Source of the DNA: a virus
Virus record (IMG/VR): IMGVR_UViG_3300028559_000073
Location: 1 to 43,574 of that record
Length of the DNA: 43,574 bases
Direction: 5' to 3' (one strand)
The translations under genes and the position numbers were made by a program. Positions 33,491 through 41,591 of this stretch are shown piece after piece. The notes beneath the pieces were generated by a model that was given only the letters and a program-made list of their open reading frames with translations, was not told the origin of the DNA and did not search any database. Each line of letters begins with the position of its first letter. Positions within the stretch are counted from its first letter, which is position 1.

Positions 33491-34223
33491 ACTATTCGTA
33501 TTATTAAAAATTAAAGATGCTTCAGGCATTGGTTGGTTACAAAGCTATACAAGTTACGGTGCGTATACTGTATCTTATATATTAGATGAATACCAAGATG
33601 CAAGATTAGATTTACAAAAATTAAATGCAGATGTTTTAACACACGCACAAGCCAAGTCTGGTATTTTCGCTGACGCATATAGAGGATATATTAATTTAAA
33701 ATTAGGTACAAGTATTGTTGAAGATTTTCCTGAAGTGGTTGTAACTGAAGATGCTCCTAAAGTTAGATACGATATGATTGCGGATGATTTTGCAGCTGGT
33801 GTTAATTTTAATAAAATAGTTTTTAAAAAATATATTAGAGATAGATTTAATGATAAAGTAAAAGAATTAGGAAAAAATTATTCAGTATTAGAACAACTAT
33901 CGTTAGAACAACAAAAAGAAGAAGCAGCAAAATATACTGCTAATAATTCTGCTAGCGTTCCTATGTTAACAACATTAGCAACTGCTAGAGGTATAACTGT
34001 TGCTCAACTTGTAGAAAAAATTAATTCTAAAGTTACAAGTTTCAATAGTTCAGTAGCTACTTTATTAGGCCAACAAAAAGCTTTAGAAGATGAAGTAGAT
34101 GCTTTAACCGATATGGCTTCTTGTCATAGATGGCGACACACAAAATTAGGTATAGGTGCTTCTGCACAACAAATAGCAGCTGAACCTGAATTGGGACCAC
34201 CTGCTTTAAAAATACAGTTTTAG
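33483..34223 (+). CDS. Unrecognised alpha-helical protein
   Basis: A 246-residue protein. Residues 1-25 form a strand pair (KLFVLLKIKDASGIGWLQSY), 35-170 are helical with IFADAYRGYINLKLGTS and DMIADDFAAGVNFNKIVFKKYIRDRF, then a coiled-coil-like stretch (TSFNSSVATLLGQQKALEDEV) and the ending CHRWRHTKLGIG...PPALKIQF. No catalytic motif. It is co-transcribed with the coiled-coil gene and lies before the U32-like/methyltransferase fusion. Role unknown; structural or assembly function is plausible. Confidence 0.6.
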   Translation: MAKLFVLLKIKDASGIGWLQSYTSYGAYTVSYILDEYQDARLDLQKLNADVLTHAQAKSGIFADAYRGYINLKLGTSIVEDFPEVVVTEDAPKVRYDMIADDFAAGVNFNKIVFKKYIRDRFNDKVKELGKNYSVLEQLSLEQQKEEAAKYTANNSASVPMLTTLATARGITVAQLVEKINSKVTSFNSSVATLLGQQKALEDEVDALTDMASCHRWRHTKLGIGASAQQIAAEPELGPPALKIQF

Positions 34224-34255
34224 TCAGTTTCTTTTTTAGAAATTGAATTTATATT

Positions 34256-35935
34256 ATGTTTAGTGTACCTTTAAATCCTAAATTAACACCAGATCAATTT
34301 GATTATTTTTTAAATTTTCTTAAAAAATATAAACATTTAATTTATGATGTTTATTTTACCAGCCGAATACCGCCCTTTACACAAGACGCTATGGGTGATG
34401 TTTTTAACGAAACTCAATTTAATTTACTAAACGAGAACGCATTTATTATACCAAAGGTAACAGGCATTCCTTTATCTGCTACTTTTAATAATATTGAAGT
34501 GCCTCCTACGAGTGAAAATCTAACCATCTTTATAGAAAACTTTAAAAGGTTGTATGATAAAGGTGTACGTATAGTTACAATACCTCATACATTATGGATG
34601 CTTACAGGCCGTTTTCAAAAAGAATATCCTGACGTTCTAATCAAAAATACAATATTAAGAAACACACAAAGAGCTAATGAAGTTATAAAACAAGTAGAAG
34701 CTGGTTTTCATTATATTAACTTTGATAGAGATTTGATGAGAGATGAAGATACCTTGAAAAGGATGCAAGACGTTAAAAAGTATTGTAAAGAAAAATTAGG
34801 TGTAAATGTAAAATATAGTTTACTTGCAAATGAAGGATGTTGGGGAAATTGTCCTGTACAAGATGAACATTTTTTATATAACAATACAAGAAGTAAAGGT
34901 AATCAACCAACTTATTTTCAAACAGATATAAGTTATTTCTCTTGCCCTAAATGGGAAGAACAAGACCCAGCATATCATTGGCGTATAGCAAACTTTCCGC
35001 CTTTCAAAGATGAATGGGATAGATTATTAACTTACATTGATGTTATAAAAATGCACGGCCGTGAAAGTGTTTCACGACTATTTGAAACTTTAAAAATCAT
35101 TGAAAAGTTTGCCAATAATGAACAAATACTATACACAGATTTTGAAATCTTTATAAAAGATAATAAGTTTGCACAAAAAAGAATTGATGTGTGGAAAACA
35201 ACTATAAGAAATTGTAAATTTGATTGTTGGGATTGTAACGTTTGCGATAAAATAGTTGAAAAGAATAATAGTGTAAATCTAATAGATACTGTTAAGACAG
35301 CACTAACAAAGTCTAAAAATAATGAATCAAAGATAAGTGAAAAAACTAAAAACTTACCAGGTCTCACTTCTGAAAAAGTAAAACACTTTATTAACAATTT
35401 GTGCGAATTACCTGATTGTAAATACTTAGAAGCTGGTGTTTTTCAAGGTTCTATATTTGCAGCTGCTGTAGAAAGAAACGATTTAGTGGCCACCGCTATT
35501 GACAATTTCTCAGAAAGTAGTATAATACCAATGGATAATAATGTAAATATTAATAGTGAAAAAGGAAATAATAAAGAAATATTTTTAAGAAATATTAAAG
35601 ATTTAGTTTTAAATAAACAAGTAAATATAATAGATAGTAATGTTTTTGAAGCCGATTTAAATAAAATTTCATTAAAAAGTAATGTTATTTTTATGGATAT
35701 AGAACATACATATGAAAGCCATTATAATTTTTTAAATAAATTTTACGAAAAAATAGATAATACTTTTGTATATGTTGTTGATGACTGGAACTGGTTACAG
35801 GTAAGAGAAGCTACTTTTAAATCAATAGAAGATTTAAAATTAAAAACATTATTTAAAGAAGAAATATTTACTAAAGGCGAAGATAAAAATGATTATTGGA
35901 ATGGATTAGGCATTTTTGTTTTAAATAAAATATGA
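34256..35935 (+). CDS. Peptidase-U32-like iron-sulfur domain fused to a class I methyltransferase
   Basis: A 559-residue two-part protein. Residues 1-335 resemble a TIM-barrel U32-family protein (UbiU/UbiV/RlhA relatives): IPLSATFNN, RIVTIPHTL, FDRDLMRDEDTLKRM and LLANEGCWGNCPVQDEHF with Cys195 and Cys199, plus Cys230 and the cluster Cys320-x3-Cys324-x2-Cys327-x2-Cys330. These can hold one or two Fe-S clusters. Residues about 385-559 look like a SAM methyltransferase: KYLEAGVFQGSIFAAAV (motif I), VIFMDIEHTYESHYNFL and YVVDDWNW. U32 relatives catalyse O2-independent hydroxylations or peptidase-like reactions; the fused domain would methylate. Substrate unknown. Followed by ATGA overlap with the next gene. 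Confidence 0.62.
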   Translation: MFSVPLNPKLTPDQFDYFLNFLKKYKHLIYDVYFTSRIPPFTQDAMGDVFNETQFNLLNENAFIIPKVTGIPLSATFNNIEVPPTSENLTIFIENFKRLYDKGVRIVTIPHTLWMLTGRFQKEYPDVLIKNTILRNTQRANEVIKQVEAGFHYINFDRDLMRDEDTLKRMQDVKKYCKEKLGVNVKYSLLANEGCWGNCPVQDEHFLYNNTRSKGNQPTYFQTDISYFSCPKWEEQDPAYHWRIANFPPFKDEWDRLLTYIDVIKMHGRESVSRLFETLKIIEKFANNEQILYTDFEIFIKDNKFAQKRIDVWKTTIRNCKFDCWDCNVCDKIVEKNNSVNLIDTVKTALTKSKNNESKISEKTKNLPGLTSEKVKHFINNLCELPDCKYLEAGVFQGSIFAAAVERNDLVATAIDNFSESSIIPMDNNVNINSEKGNNKEIFLRNIKDLVLNKQVNIIDSNVFEADLNKISLKSNVIFMDIEHTYESHYNFLNKFYEKIDNTFVYVVDDWNWLQVREATFKSIEDLKLKTLFKEEIFTKGEDKNDYWNGLGIFVLNKI

Positions 35936-36675
35936 AAACAATAGAATTTTTTAGTAAAATACCTGGCGTTGCAGAAGCATTTCCTATTATTGAAGCCAAA
36001 AACTTTAAACCTGAATGGACAAAAGCAGCTATACAAGATTTAATTAATAAAAAAAACAAAGTTATTAATAACAATACAGGTCGTTTTACACACTTAGCTT
36101 ATTGTCCTGGAATATTTGATTTATTTAAAACAGGTTATATTGTGCCAATGTGGTATGATGTTTATATTAAAACTGAAAAAAATAAACCAGGATTTTCTTG
36201 GACGGTGGCAGATAAGAGTTTTAGTAATTTAAGTGATATAAGGTTTATAGATACACATAATGAAGAAATGACCAATTTTATACCAAAAAGAAAAGGAACA
36301 ATTAATAATATAGTAAAAGTCAATACACCTTGGAATGTTATTGTTCCTGAAAATTTAAAATTTTTATGTTTGCCTATAAGTTATCCTGACCATTTTGATT
36401 ATGAGTCAACAAGCGGCGTGTTAGACCCTAGTCAATCCAGTGAGATAAATATTCAGATGAATTGGAATGTAGAAGATGGTGAAAGATTGATTAAAGCAGG
36501 AACACCTTTAATGCACATTATTCCTTTATCCAAAGATACTTTTAACTTAGAGATTAGAACTGCAAATAAAAAAGATTTACAATGGACTAATATTCAAAAA
36601 TATTGTAAAACTTTTTCTTTTTCAACAACAAGACATTTAGTACAAAAACTGTATAGAAATTTTTTTAAAAGGTAA
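35932..36675 (+). CDS. Unrecognised protein, DUF6065-like
   Basis: A 247-residue protein. The segment IVPENLKFLCLPISYPDHFDYESTSG, then INIQMNWNVEDGERLIKAGTPLMHIIPLSKD, resembles the DUF6065-type domain seen in marine phages, where a pyramid of strands ends in a KGTPLxxxIP motif. A cupin-like fold is possible but no metal-ligand set is clear. It overlaps the fusion gene by 4 bases and precedes an oxygenase, so it likely acts with them. Function unknown. Confidence 0.5.
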   Translation: MKTIEFFSKIPGVAEAFPIIEAKNFKPEWTKAAIQDLINKKNKVINNNTGRFTHLAYCPGIFDLFKTGYIVPMWYDVYIKTEKNKPGFSWTVADKSFSNLSDIRFIDTHNEEMTNFIPKRKGTINNIVKVNTPWNVIVPENLKFLCLPISYPDHFDYESTSGVLDPSQSSEINIQMNWNVEDGERLIKAGTPLMHIIPLSKDTFNLEIRTANKKDLQWTNIQKYCKTFSFSTTRHLVQKLYRNFFKR

Positions 36676-36677
36676 TT

Positions 36678-37286
36678 ATGATACAAGCTATTTTTGCAAC
36701 TCCTATATATAAATCTGATAACAAATATGTTTTAACAAAAGAACAATTAACTTATTTAAATGATTTAAAACTATTAAAAAATAAGTTAAATAATTTTATA
36801 ACTATTAAAAAAGACATTTTAGAAGATAAAATTATGGATGATTTTAAAAAATGGTGTTTACTGAATGTTACTGCATTTGCCAAACAATTAGGAGCCAGTG
36901 ATAAAACAAATTTTTATATAACACAATCTTGGATGAATAGAAATCCTCCTTTATCGGCTCATCATACTCATATGCACCCTAATAGTATTTTTAGTTGTAT
37001 ATTTTATGTAGAAGGAGATACTTGCCCTACTTATTTTTATAGATATGATGATAGAACTTCTTTTGGAAATTTTGCTTTTTACAATGGCGAAAAAGGAAGT
37101 AATCCTTATACAGCTTCAAAAGTAGGCATTTTAAACGAAGTTGGCAGATTGGTTATATTTCCATCATCTATGGTCCACGATGTCGATACTAATAAAAGTG
37201 ATAAAGATAGAATTACAATTTCATTTAATACGTTTGTTAAAGGAGAGATGGGCGATCCTGAATGTAGTAATCATTTAATTATTTAA
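36678..37286 (+). CDS. Putative 2OG-Fe(II) oxygenase 5 (2OG-FeII_Oxy_5-like)
   Basis: A 202-residue protein with an AAAAGG ribosome-binding site. SAHHTHMHPNSIFSCIFYVEG gives His98-x-His100 and the SIFSCIFYV strand; GRLVIFPSSMVHDV gives His167; DRITISFNTFV carries Arg178. The ATPIY at its N-terminus and the HxHPNS...FPS..xH order are typical of PF13759, as in the gene at 21166. Lies outside the main radical-SAM block but beside the U32-like/methyltransferase gene, so a second modification pathway may exist here. Substrate unknown. Confidence 0.85.
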   Translation: MIQAIFATPIYKSDNKYVLTKEQLTYLNDLKLLKNKLNNFITIKKDILEDKIMDDFKKWCLLNVTAFAKQLGASDKTNFYITQSWMNRNPPLSAHHTHMHPNSIFSCIFYVEGDTCPTYFYRYDDRTSFGNFAFYNGEKGSNPYTASKVGILNEVGRLVIFPSSMVHDVDTNKSDKDRITISFNTFVKGEMGDPECSNHLII

Positions 37287-37287
37287 T

Positions 37288-37629
37288 ATGACATATAGGT
37301 ACCAAGAACAACCAGGAATTCCACATATAATTAGATTAACTTCTGATGCACAATGGGAAGTTACAAACGAATTTAAAAAAAGTGGAGGAAAAAGATATTG
37401 TTACCTTTTTAATTCACAATTCAAATACGAATATTTTTTTTTCTTTTCTAACAAAAGAAATGTTTTTTATTGGTTAATGGATATTAAAGGACCTAAAATG
37501 CCTAGATGGTGTATTGCAGACGAAATATATCAGGAAATAAAATTTAAAACCTTAGATATTAAAGAAGATATACACGGTATGAGATTGTTTATAAGAAATC
37601 CCGATAATTATGAGGAGTTAAAAAAATGA
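37288..37629 (+). CDS. Unrecognised small phage protein
   Basis: A 113-residue basic, aromatic-rich protein (YCYLFNSQFKYEYFFFFSNKRNVFYW). One base separates it from the oxygenase stop, and its end overlaps the heme oxygenase start (4 bases). The FFFF stretch is too short and polar around it for a membrane span. Function unknown; co-translation with heme oxygenase is likely. Confidence 0.55.
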   Translation: MTYRYQEQPGIPHIIRLTSDAQWEVTNEFKKSGGKRYCYLFNSQFKYEYFFFFSNKRNVFYWLMDIKGPKMPRWCIADEIYQEIKFKTLDIKEDIHGMRLFIRNPDNYEELKK

Positions 37630-38204
37630 GTGATATTAAAGAATACACTTTAGAAGAACATAGAAAAGCTGAATTAGAACCTTTTGTACAAACTCTTATG
37701 TCTGGCCAAATCAATCCAGACCTATATGCTATATACTTGTTTAATCTATTACAGTGTTATGCTACACTTGAAAAATATGCTTTTGCCAATGGCCTCTTTA
37801 GACAAACACCTGGCCTTGACAGAGCTCAAAAAATAGACCACGACTTTCGTTCACTGTGGAACAAACCAGAAAAACCTCACATCACAGACAGCACATTAAG
37901 ATATGTCTATCATTTAGACACAATCAAAGATGATGCAGAAAAGCTGTATGCTCATATCTACGTAAGACATATGGGAGATTTATATGGCGGTCAAATGATT
38001 AAGAGAAAAACACCTGGCCCAAATACATATCTTGTCTTTTTAAAACCTGAAGAAACAAAAAGAGTTGTAAGAGAGTTAATAAATAACTATATGAACACGT
38101 ACCAAGTAAACGTGGTCGCTGAAGCTAAATTATGTTTTGAATATGCTACAGAATTATTTAAGGAAATGAATGATTTGGGAAAATCTTATACAGTGCAAGA
38201 ATAA
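37626..38204 (+). CDS. ho1: Heme oxygenase
   Basis: A 192-residue protein of the usual bacterial heme oxygenase size. It cleaves heme to biliverdin, CO and Fe2+ using ferredoxin electrons. EEHRKAELEPFVQTLMSGQI carries the proximal heme ligand His12; LFNLLQCYATLE matches the family helix; YVRHMGDLYGGQMIKRK (112-128) is the distal helix, where the usual GDLSGGQ reads GDLYGGQ. A GAGGAG ribosome-binding site lies 8 bases upstream. It overlaps the bilin reductase gene by 35 bases, so biliverdin is probably passed on. Such cassettes are known in marine cyanophages and in uncultured oceanic phages. Confidence 0.9.
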   Translation: MSDIKEYTLEEHRKAELEPFVQTLMSGQINPDLYAIYLFNLLQCYATLEKYAFANGLFRQTPGLDRAQKIDHDFRSLWNKPEKPHITDSTLRYVYHLDTIKDDAEKLYAHIYVRHMGDLYGGQMIKRKTPGPNTYLVFLKPEETKRVVRELINNYMNTYQVNVVAEAKLCFEYATELFKEMNDLGKSYTVQE

Positions 38205-38853
38205 CATCATAGATATACTCGATATAAATTGTGTTGAATACTTTGAAGAAGGTATGACACGATTTAATAAAGAAGGTTGGGTCAATCGTACTTGGAAAAA
38301 TGAGAACGTAAGGCGTGCTCACGTGGACGTGGTTGATGCAAGAGAAACAAAAGGCCTTTGGATGATGCACGTTTGTTTATTTCCTGAATTGAATAATGGC
38401 GGGCCAATTTATGGATTTGATGTCATAGCAGGTAAAAATAAAGTAACAGGTGCGTTCCACGATTTTTCACCACTTCTTAAAAAAGAACATCCACTCACAC
38501 AATGGTTTCTTAATGAAACTAAATGGTACAAACCAAGTAAAGAAAGAGAATTGCCAGATTGGGCAAAGGCCATCTTTAGTGGTGGAATGATTGCCGCAGG
38601 TAATATACAGACAGAAGAAGAATTGTTCCAAGTAACAACAATGGCCGAAAGTAATCTACATAATTATTTAGATAAAATTGGCGACTTTAAAAATGACTCG
38701 AAAAGAGAAGATGTGATAACAGCACAAAACTATTATTGTGAACATCAACAACAAAACCCACATACACCTAGAGTAATGTTATCTTTAGGATTAGATGAAA
38801 AAGATGTGTTAGTGTTTAATAAAGACCATCTTTTTCCAAAGATAAATACTTAA
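38170..38853 (+). CDS. pcyX: Ferredoxin-dependent bilin reductase, PcyA/PcyX-like
   Basis: A 227-residue protein. It reduces biliverdin with ferredoxin electrons. AHVDVVDARETKGLWMMHV, CLFPELNNGGPIYGFDVIAG and AFHDFSPLL are the core FDBR motifs; Asp98 in DFSP aligns with the catalytic Asp of PcyA. The C-terminus YYCEHQQQNPHTPRVML...LFP matches the PcyA ending (YCxxQxxN..T.RVL). It looks more like PcyA than like cyanophage PebS (which has DFQHP), which fits PcyX, the oceanic-phage enzyme reported to make phycoerythrobilin. The subfamily and product are inferred. ATG 38170 has AAGGAA upstream and lies inside heme oxygenase. Confidence 0.8.
   Translation: MIWENLIQCKNNIIDILDINCVEYFEEGMTRFNKEGWVNRTWKNENVRRAHVDVVDARETKGLWMMHVCLFPELNNGGPIYGFDVIAGKNKVTGAFHDFSPLLKKEHPLTQWFLNETKWYKPSKERELPDWAKAIFSGGMIAAGNIQTEEELFQVTTMAESNLHNYLDKIGDFKNDSKREDVITAQNYYCEHQQQNPHTPRVMLSLGLDEKDVLVFNKDHLFPKINT
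38841..38848 (+). promoter_or_regulatory. Possible late promoter GATAAATA
   Basis: GATAAATA ends the bilin reductase coding region, 6 bases before the porin-like ATG at 38855. It fits the N-ATAAATA form but is coding sequence with a mismatch and unusually close to the start, so it may be chance. Confidence 0.25.
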
Positions 38854-38854
38854 T

Positions 38855-39955
38855 ATGAAACTAGATAAGAAATTGATTATACAATATTTTGCCATAATTG
38901 TTTTAATCATAATTACTTTATTGGCAACCTCTTTTGTAAAAGCAGACGAAAAGAAAATATCAGATTTAGAGAAAAGAATATCACAATTAGAATCAAACAA
39001 AATTTCAATACCTAAAGGCCTATTCATTACAGGTGAAGTAGAAGGTTATTATGATGACCGTACTTATGATAGTGGTATAGATTCAAGAGCTGAATTACAG
39101 ATAGGTATTAATCACACATTTAAAAATCCCTATATCAATTGGACAGGTGCTTCAATGTTATATGACACTTATTATTCTTTAGATACCACATTAAACAATA
39201 CGATACAAGAAAAACAAATGGGTATTGGTAATGACTATTACAGATTATATCTTGGTGAAACAGACGCACAACGATTAGGTTTTGCAAAGACGCCAAAGAT
39301 AGGTGCGCCATTAATTATTACACAAACAAATTCAAGGTTAGACCATAGAGAGAAAGCAGTTCTAGCTATCGGTGGTTTTAATTGGGATAATCAATTTGAT
39401 TTTGATTCGTATCGTCTAAGACAAGATGTTCCAGCAGGTTTAGTTATTGGTTGGGATAATGAGAGAGATGCTTTATATACAGGTGCAACTGTAGGACTTT
39501 TTGGATATGCCGATTTATCTTATATGCAAATCAAAAATCCAAAAAGTTCAACAAGTGTAGCTTCTTTTAATGAACGTACACAAAAAGGTTGGGCATTAGG
39601 TGGTACTTTATATCGTTGGAATATTCCTTTGATTTGGGGTGCAGAAGTTTGGGACGATATGGACACAGGCTTTGCTGATAAGAACAGATATGATTACGGC
39701 CTATTATATAGTTTTAATGAACGCATTTATGGTACAGTTCACAGAACAGAAAATGATGATTTAGGATTTACAGGTAATTATTGGGGTGTTGTTTATAATT
39801 TACATACAGAAGATGATAAACACAAACGACCAGATAAAAGAGCTGGTTTAGAATTAGGTTTATACTATCACGATAAAGAACAAACATCAGTGTTTACAGG
39901 TGCTTATAAAGACTATAACCCACAGTTATTAGCAACTATTCGTTATAAGTTCTAA
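38855..39955 (+). CDS. Secreted outer-membrane porin-like beta-barrel protein
   Basis: A 366-residue protein. Residues 1-30 are a Sec signal peptide: basic start (MKLDKK), a long hydrophobic core (YFAIIVLIIITLLATSF) and a VKA cleavage site before DEKK. Residues 32-50 are a short coiled coil (ISDLEKRISQLES), as at the N-terminus of trimeric porins. The rest alternates aromatic-flanked strands (FITGEVEGYYDDRTYDSG, GWALGGTLYRWNIPLIWGAE, GLELGLYYHDKEQTSVF) and ends LLATIRYKF with a C-terminal Phe, the BAM insertion signal. This is unlike a virion protein and implies export to a Gram-negative host's outer membrane. Possible roles: nutrient uptake during infection or receptor masking. Confidence 0.72.
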   Translation: MKLDKKLIIQYFAIIVLIIITLLATSFVKADEKKISDLEKRISQLESNKISIPKGLFITGEVEGYYDDRTYDSGIDSRAELQIGINHTFKNPYINWTGASMLYDTYYSLDTTLNNTIQEKQMGIGNDYYRLYLGETDAQRLGFAKTPKIGAPLIITQTNSRLDHREKAVLAIGGFNWDNQFDFDSYRLRQDVPAGLVIGWDNERDALYTGATVGLFGYADLSYMQIKNPKSSTSVASFNERTQKGWALGGTLYRWNIPLIWGAEVWDDMDTGFADKNRYDYGLLYSFNERIYGTVHRTENDDLGFTGNYWGVVYNLHTEDDKHKRPDKRAGLELGLYYHDKEQTSVFTGAYKDYNPQLLATIRYKF

Positions 39956-39964
39956 TTTCTTTTA

Positions 39965-39972
39965 TATAAATA
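39965..39972 (+). promoter_or_regulatory. T4-type late promoter TATAAATA
   Basis: Perfect TATAAATA in the 25-base gap before the gp13 gene, but only 8 bases from its ATG, so the transcript would start at or near the ATG. A leaderless message is possible; otherwise it may serve as a chance AT match. A GTAGAG stretch lies between octamer and ATG. Confidence 0.55.
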
Positions 39973-39980
39973 GTAGAGTT

Positions 39981-40793
39981 ATGGCAAATCCATCTACTAG
40001 AGAAACACTTAAACAATATGCTTTAAGAGCATTAGGTAAACCAGTAATAGAGATAAACGTTGATGATGACCAGTTAGAAGATAGACTGGATGAAGCATTA
40101 CAATACTATGCTCAATATCACTATGACGGTATTAGACGAACATATTTAAAGTATAAACTTACATCACAAGATAAAGACAGATTAAAAGCTTCAACACCAT
40201 CTTCTGAAACACCTACACAAAATGGTGTCAGCACAACTTGGTACGAAGCAAACAATTTTCTTATAGTTCCAAATACAGTTATTGCCGTAACAAATATATT
40301 TCCTTTTTCAGACAAAGCAAGTATGAATATGTTTGACGTAAGGTATCAATTAAGATTAAATGATTTGTATGACTTTGCTTCAACATCAATTATTAACTAT
40401 GATATGGTGTTAAGACATTTAGATTTCTTAGACCAAATTTTAGTAGGTATGAAACCTATCAGATTTCAACAACACGATAATCGTTTGTATATTGATATGG
40501 ATTGGGTGAACGATTTAGAAGTAGATGAATACTTAATTATAGATTGTTATAGAAAATTAGACCCAGCTACTTTTACGGATGTGTTTAATGACCAATGGTT
40601 AAAGAGATATACAACAGCATTATTTAAAAAACAATGGGGTGCTAATTTAAGTAAATTTGATGGAGTAGTAATGTTAGGTGGCGTTAAACTTAATGGCGAA
40701 AAGATTTTTACAGACGCACAAACAGATATTGAAAAATTAGAAAAAGAAATAAGAGATAGTTTCGAAATTGCCCCAGCATTTATGGTAGGTTAA
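39981..40793 (+). CDS. gp13: Neck protein gp13
   Basis: A 270-residue protein matching T4-like neck protein gp13, which with gp14 seals the filled head and joins it to the tail. The N-terminus ANPSTRETLKQYALRALGKP, then VIEINVDDDQLEDRLDEALQYYAQYHYDG, is the family hallmark; WLKRYTTALFKKQWGANLSKFDGV is the conserved later block. It has its own late promoter and is followed 3 bases later by gp14, the canonical 13-14-15-16-17 order. Length is close to the T4 protein (309). Confidence 0.92.
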   Translation: MANPSTRETLKQYALRALGKPVIEINVDDDQLEDRLDEALQYYAQYHYDGIRRTYLKYKLTSQDKDRLKASTPSSETPTQNGVSTTWYEANNFLIVPNTVIAVTNIFPFSDKASMNMFDVRYQLRLNDLYDFASTSIINYDMVLRHLDFLDQILVGMKPIRFQQHDNRLYIDMDWVNDLEVDEYLIIDCYRKLDPATFTDVFNDQWLKRYTTALFKKQWGANLSKFDGVVMLGGVKLNGEKIFTDAQTDIEKLEKEIRDSFEIAPAFMVG

Positions 40794-40796
40794 ACT

Positions 40797-41591
40797 ATGC
40801 CCGTAAATCATTATTTCCAGGGAGGCCAAGGAATTGGCAATCAGGCCGAGAAAACACTTTACGAAGATTTAATTGTAGAAGGCCTAAAAATCTATGGCCA
40901 CGATGTCTATTATTTACCACGAACACTTGTCAATAGAGATTTAATACTAGGCGAAGATACTTCAAGTAAGTTTGATGATAGTTATATGATAGAAATGTAT
41001 TTTGAAACGACTGAAGGATTTGCAGGCCAAAAAGAATTAATTAATAAGTTTGGATTAGAAATAAGAGAAGATACCACTTTCGTTATCGCAAAAAGAAGTT
41101 GGCAAAATCAAGTTGATAATCCAATGACACAGATTGTAGAAGGCCGTCCTAATGAAGGAGATATTATATATTTCCCATTAATGAATAGTTTTTTTGAAAT
41201 ACAGTTTGTAGAGGACCAAGAACCATTATTTCAATTAGGTAGTTTACCTGTTTATAAATTAAGAGTTACACGTTGGGAATACAGTTCAGAAGAATTAAAT
41301 ACAGGCATAACTGAAATAGATGATAAAGAAACTGAATACTCATTAAATCTATTACTCAACAGATTTACACTTGAAGATGAAACTGGTTCATTACAATTAG
41401 AACAAGATCAATCATCAGGTCAACCAAACTTCTTCTTAAACGAAGAAGCAACAACGACAACAACAGTGGCAACTCAATCTGCTTATGCACAAAATTTAGA
41501 TTTAGACACAGAAGCTGGATTTGATACACAATCTATTGCTGATGATATATTAGATTTTACAGAAACAAATCCTTTTGGAGAAATTAATTAA
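40797..41591 (+). CDS. gp14: Neck protein gp14
   Basis: A 264-residue protein of the gp14 family, partner of gp13 in the neck. Hallmarks: PVNHYFQGGQGIGNQAEKTLYEDLI, IYGHDVYYLPRTLVNRD and FVIAKRSWQNQVDN. An Asp/Thr/Ser-rich C-terminal tail (EEATTTTTVATQSAYAQ) probably varies between phages. Its stop overlaps the gp15 ATG (TAATG). Length matches T4 gp14 (256). Confidence 0.92.
   Translation: MPVNHYFQGGQGIGNQAEKTLYEDLIVEGLKIYGHDVYYLPRTLVNRDLILGEDTSSKFDDSYMIEMYFETTEGFAGQKELINKFGLEIREDTTFVIAKRSWQNQVDNPMTQIVEGRPNEGDIIYFPLMNSFFEIQFVEDQEPLFQLGSLPVYKLRVTRWEYSSEELNTGITEIDDKETEYSLNLLLNRFTLEDETGSLQLEQDQSSGQPNFFLNEEATTTTTVATQSAYAQNLDLDTEAGFDTQSIADDILDFTETNPFGEIN

Noticed and set aside
34209-34255. TTTCT/AGAAA hairpin after the 246-residue gene
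   Set aside because: Five-base stem with A/T only pairs except one, not followed by a T run; not convincing as a terminator.
38170-38853. Calling the reductase PebS
   Set aside because: DFSP and the YC..Q..N..T.RVL ending resemble PcyA/PcyX; cyanophage PebS has a different DFQHP motif.
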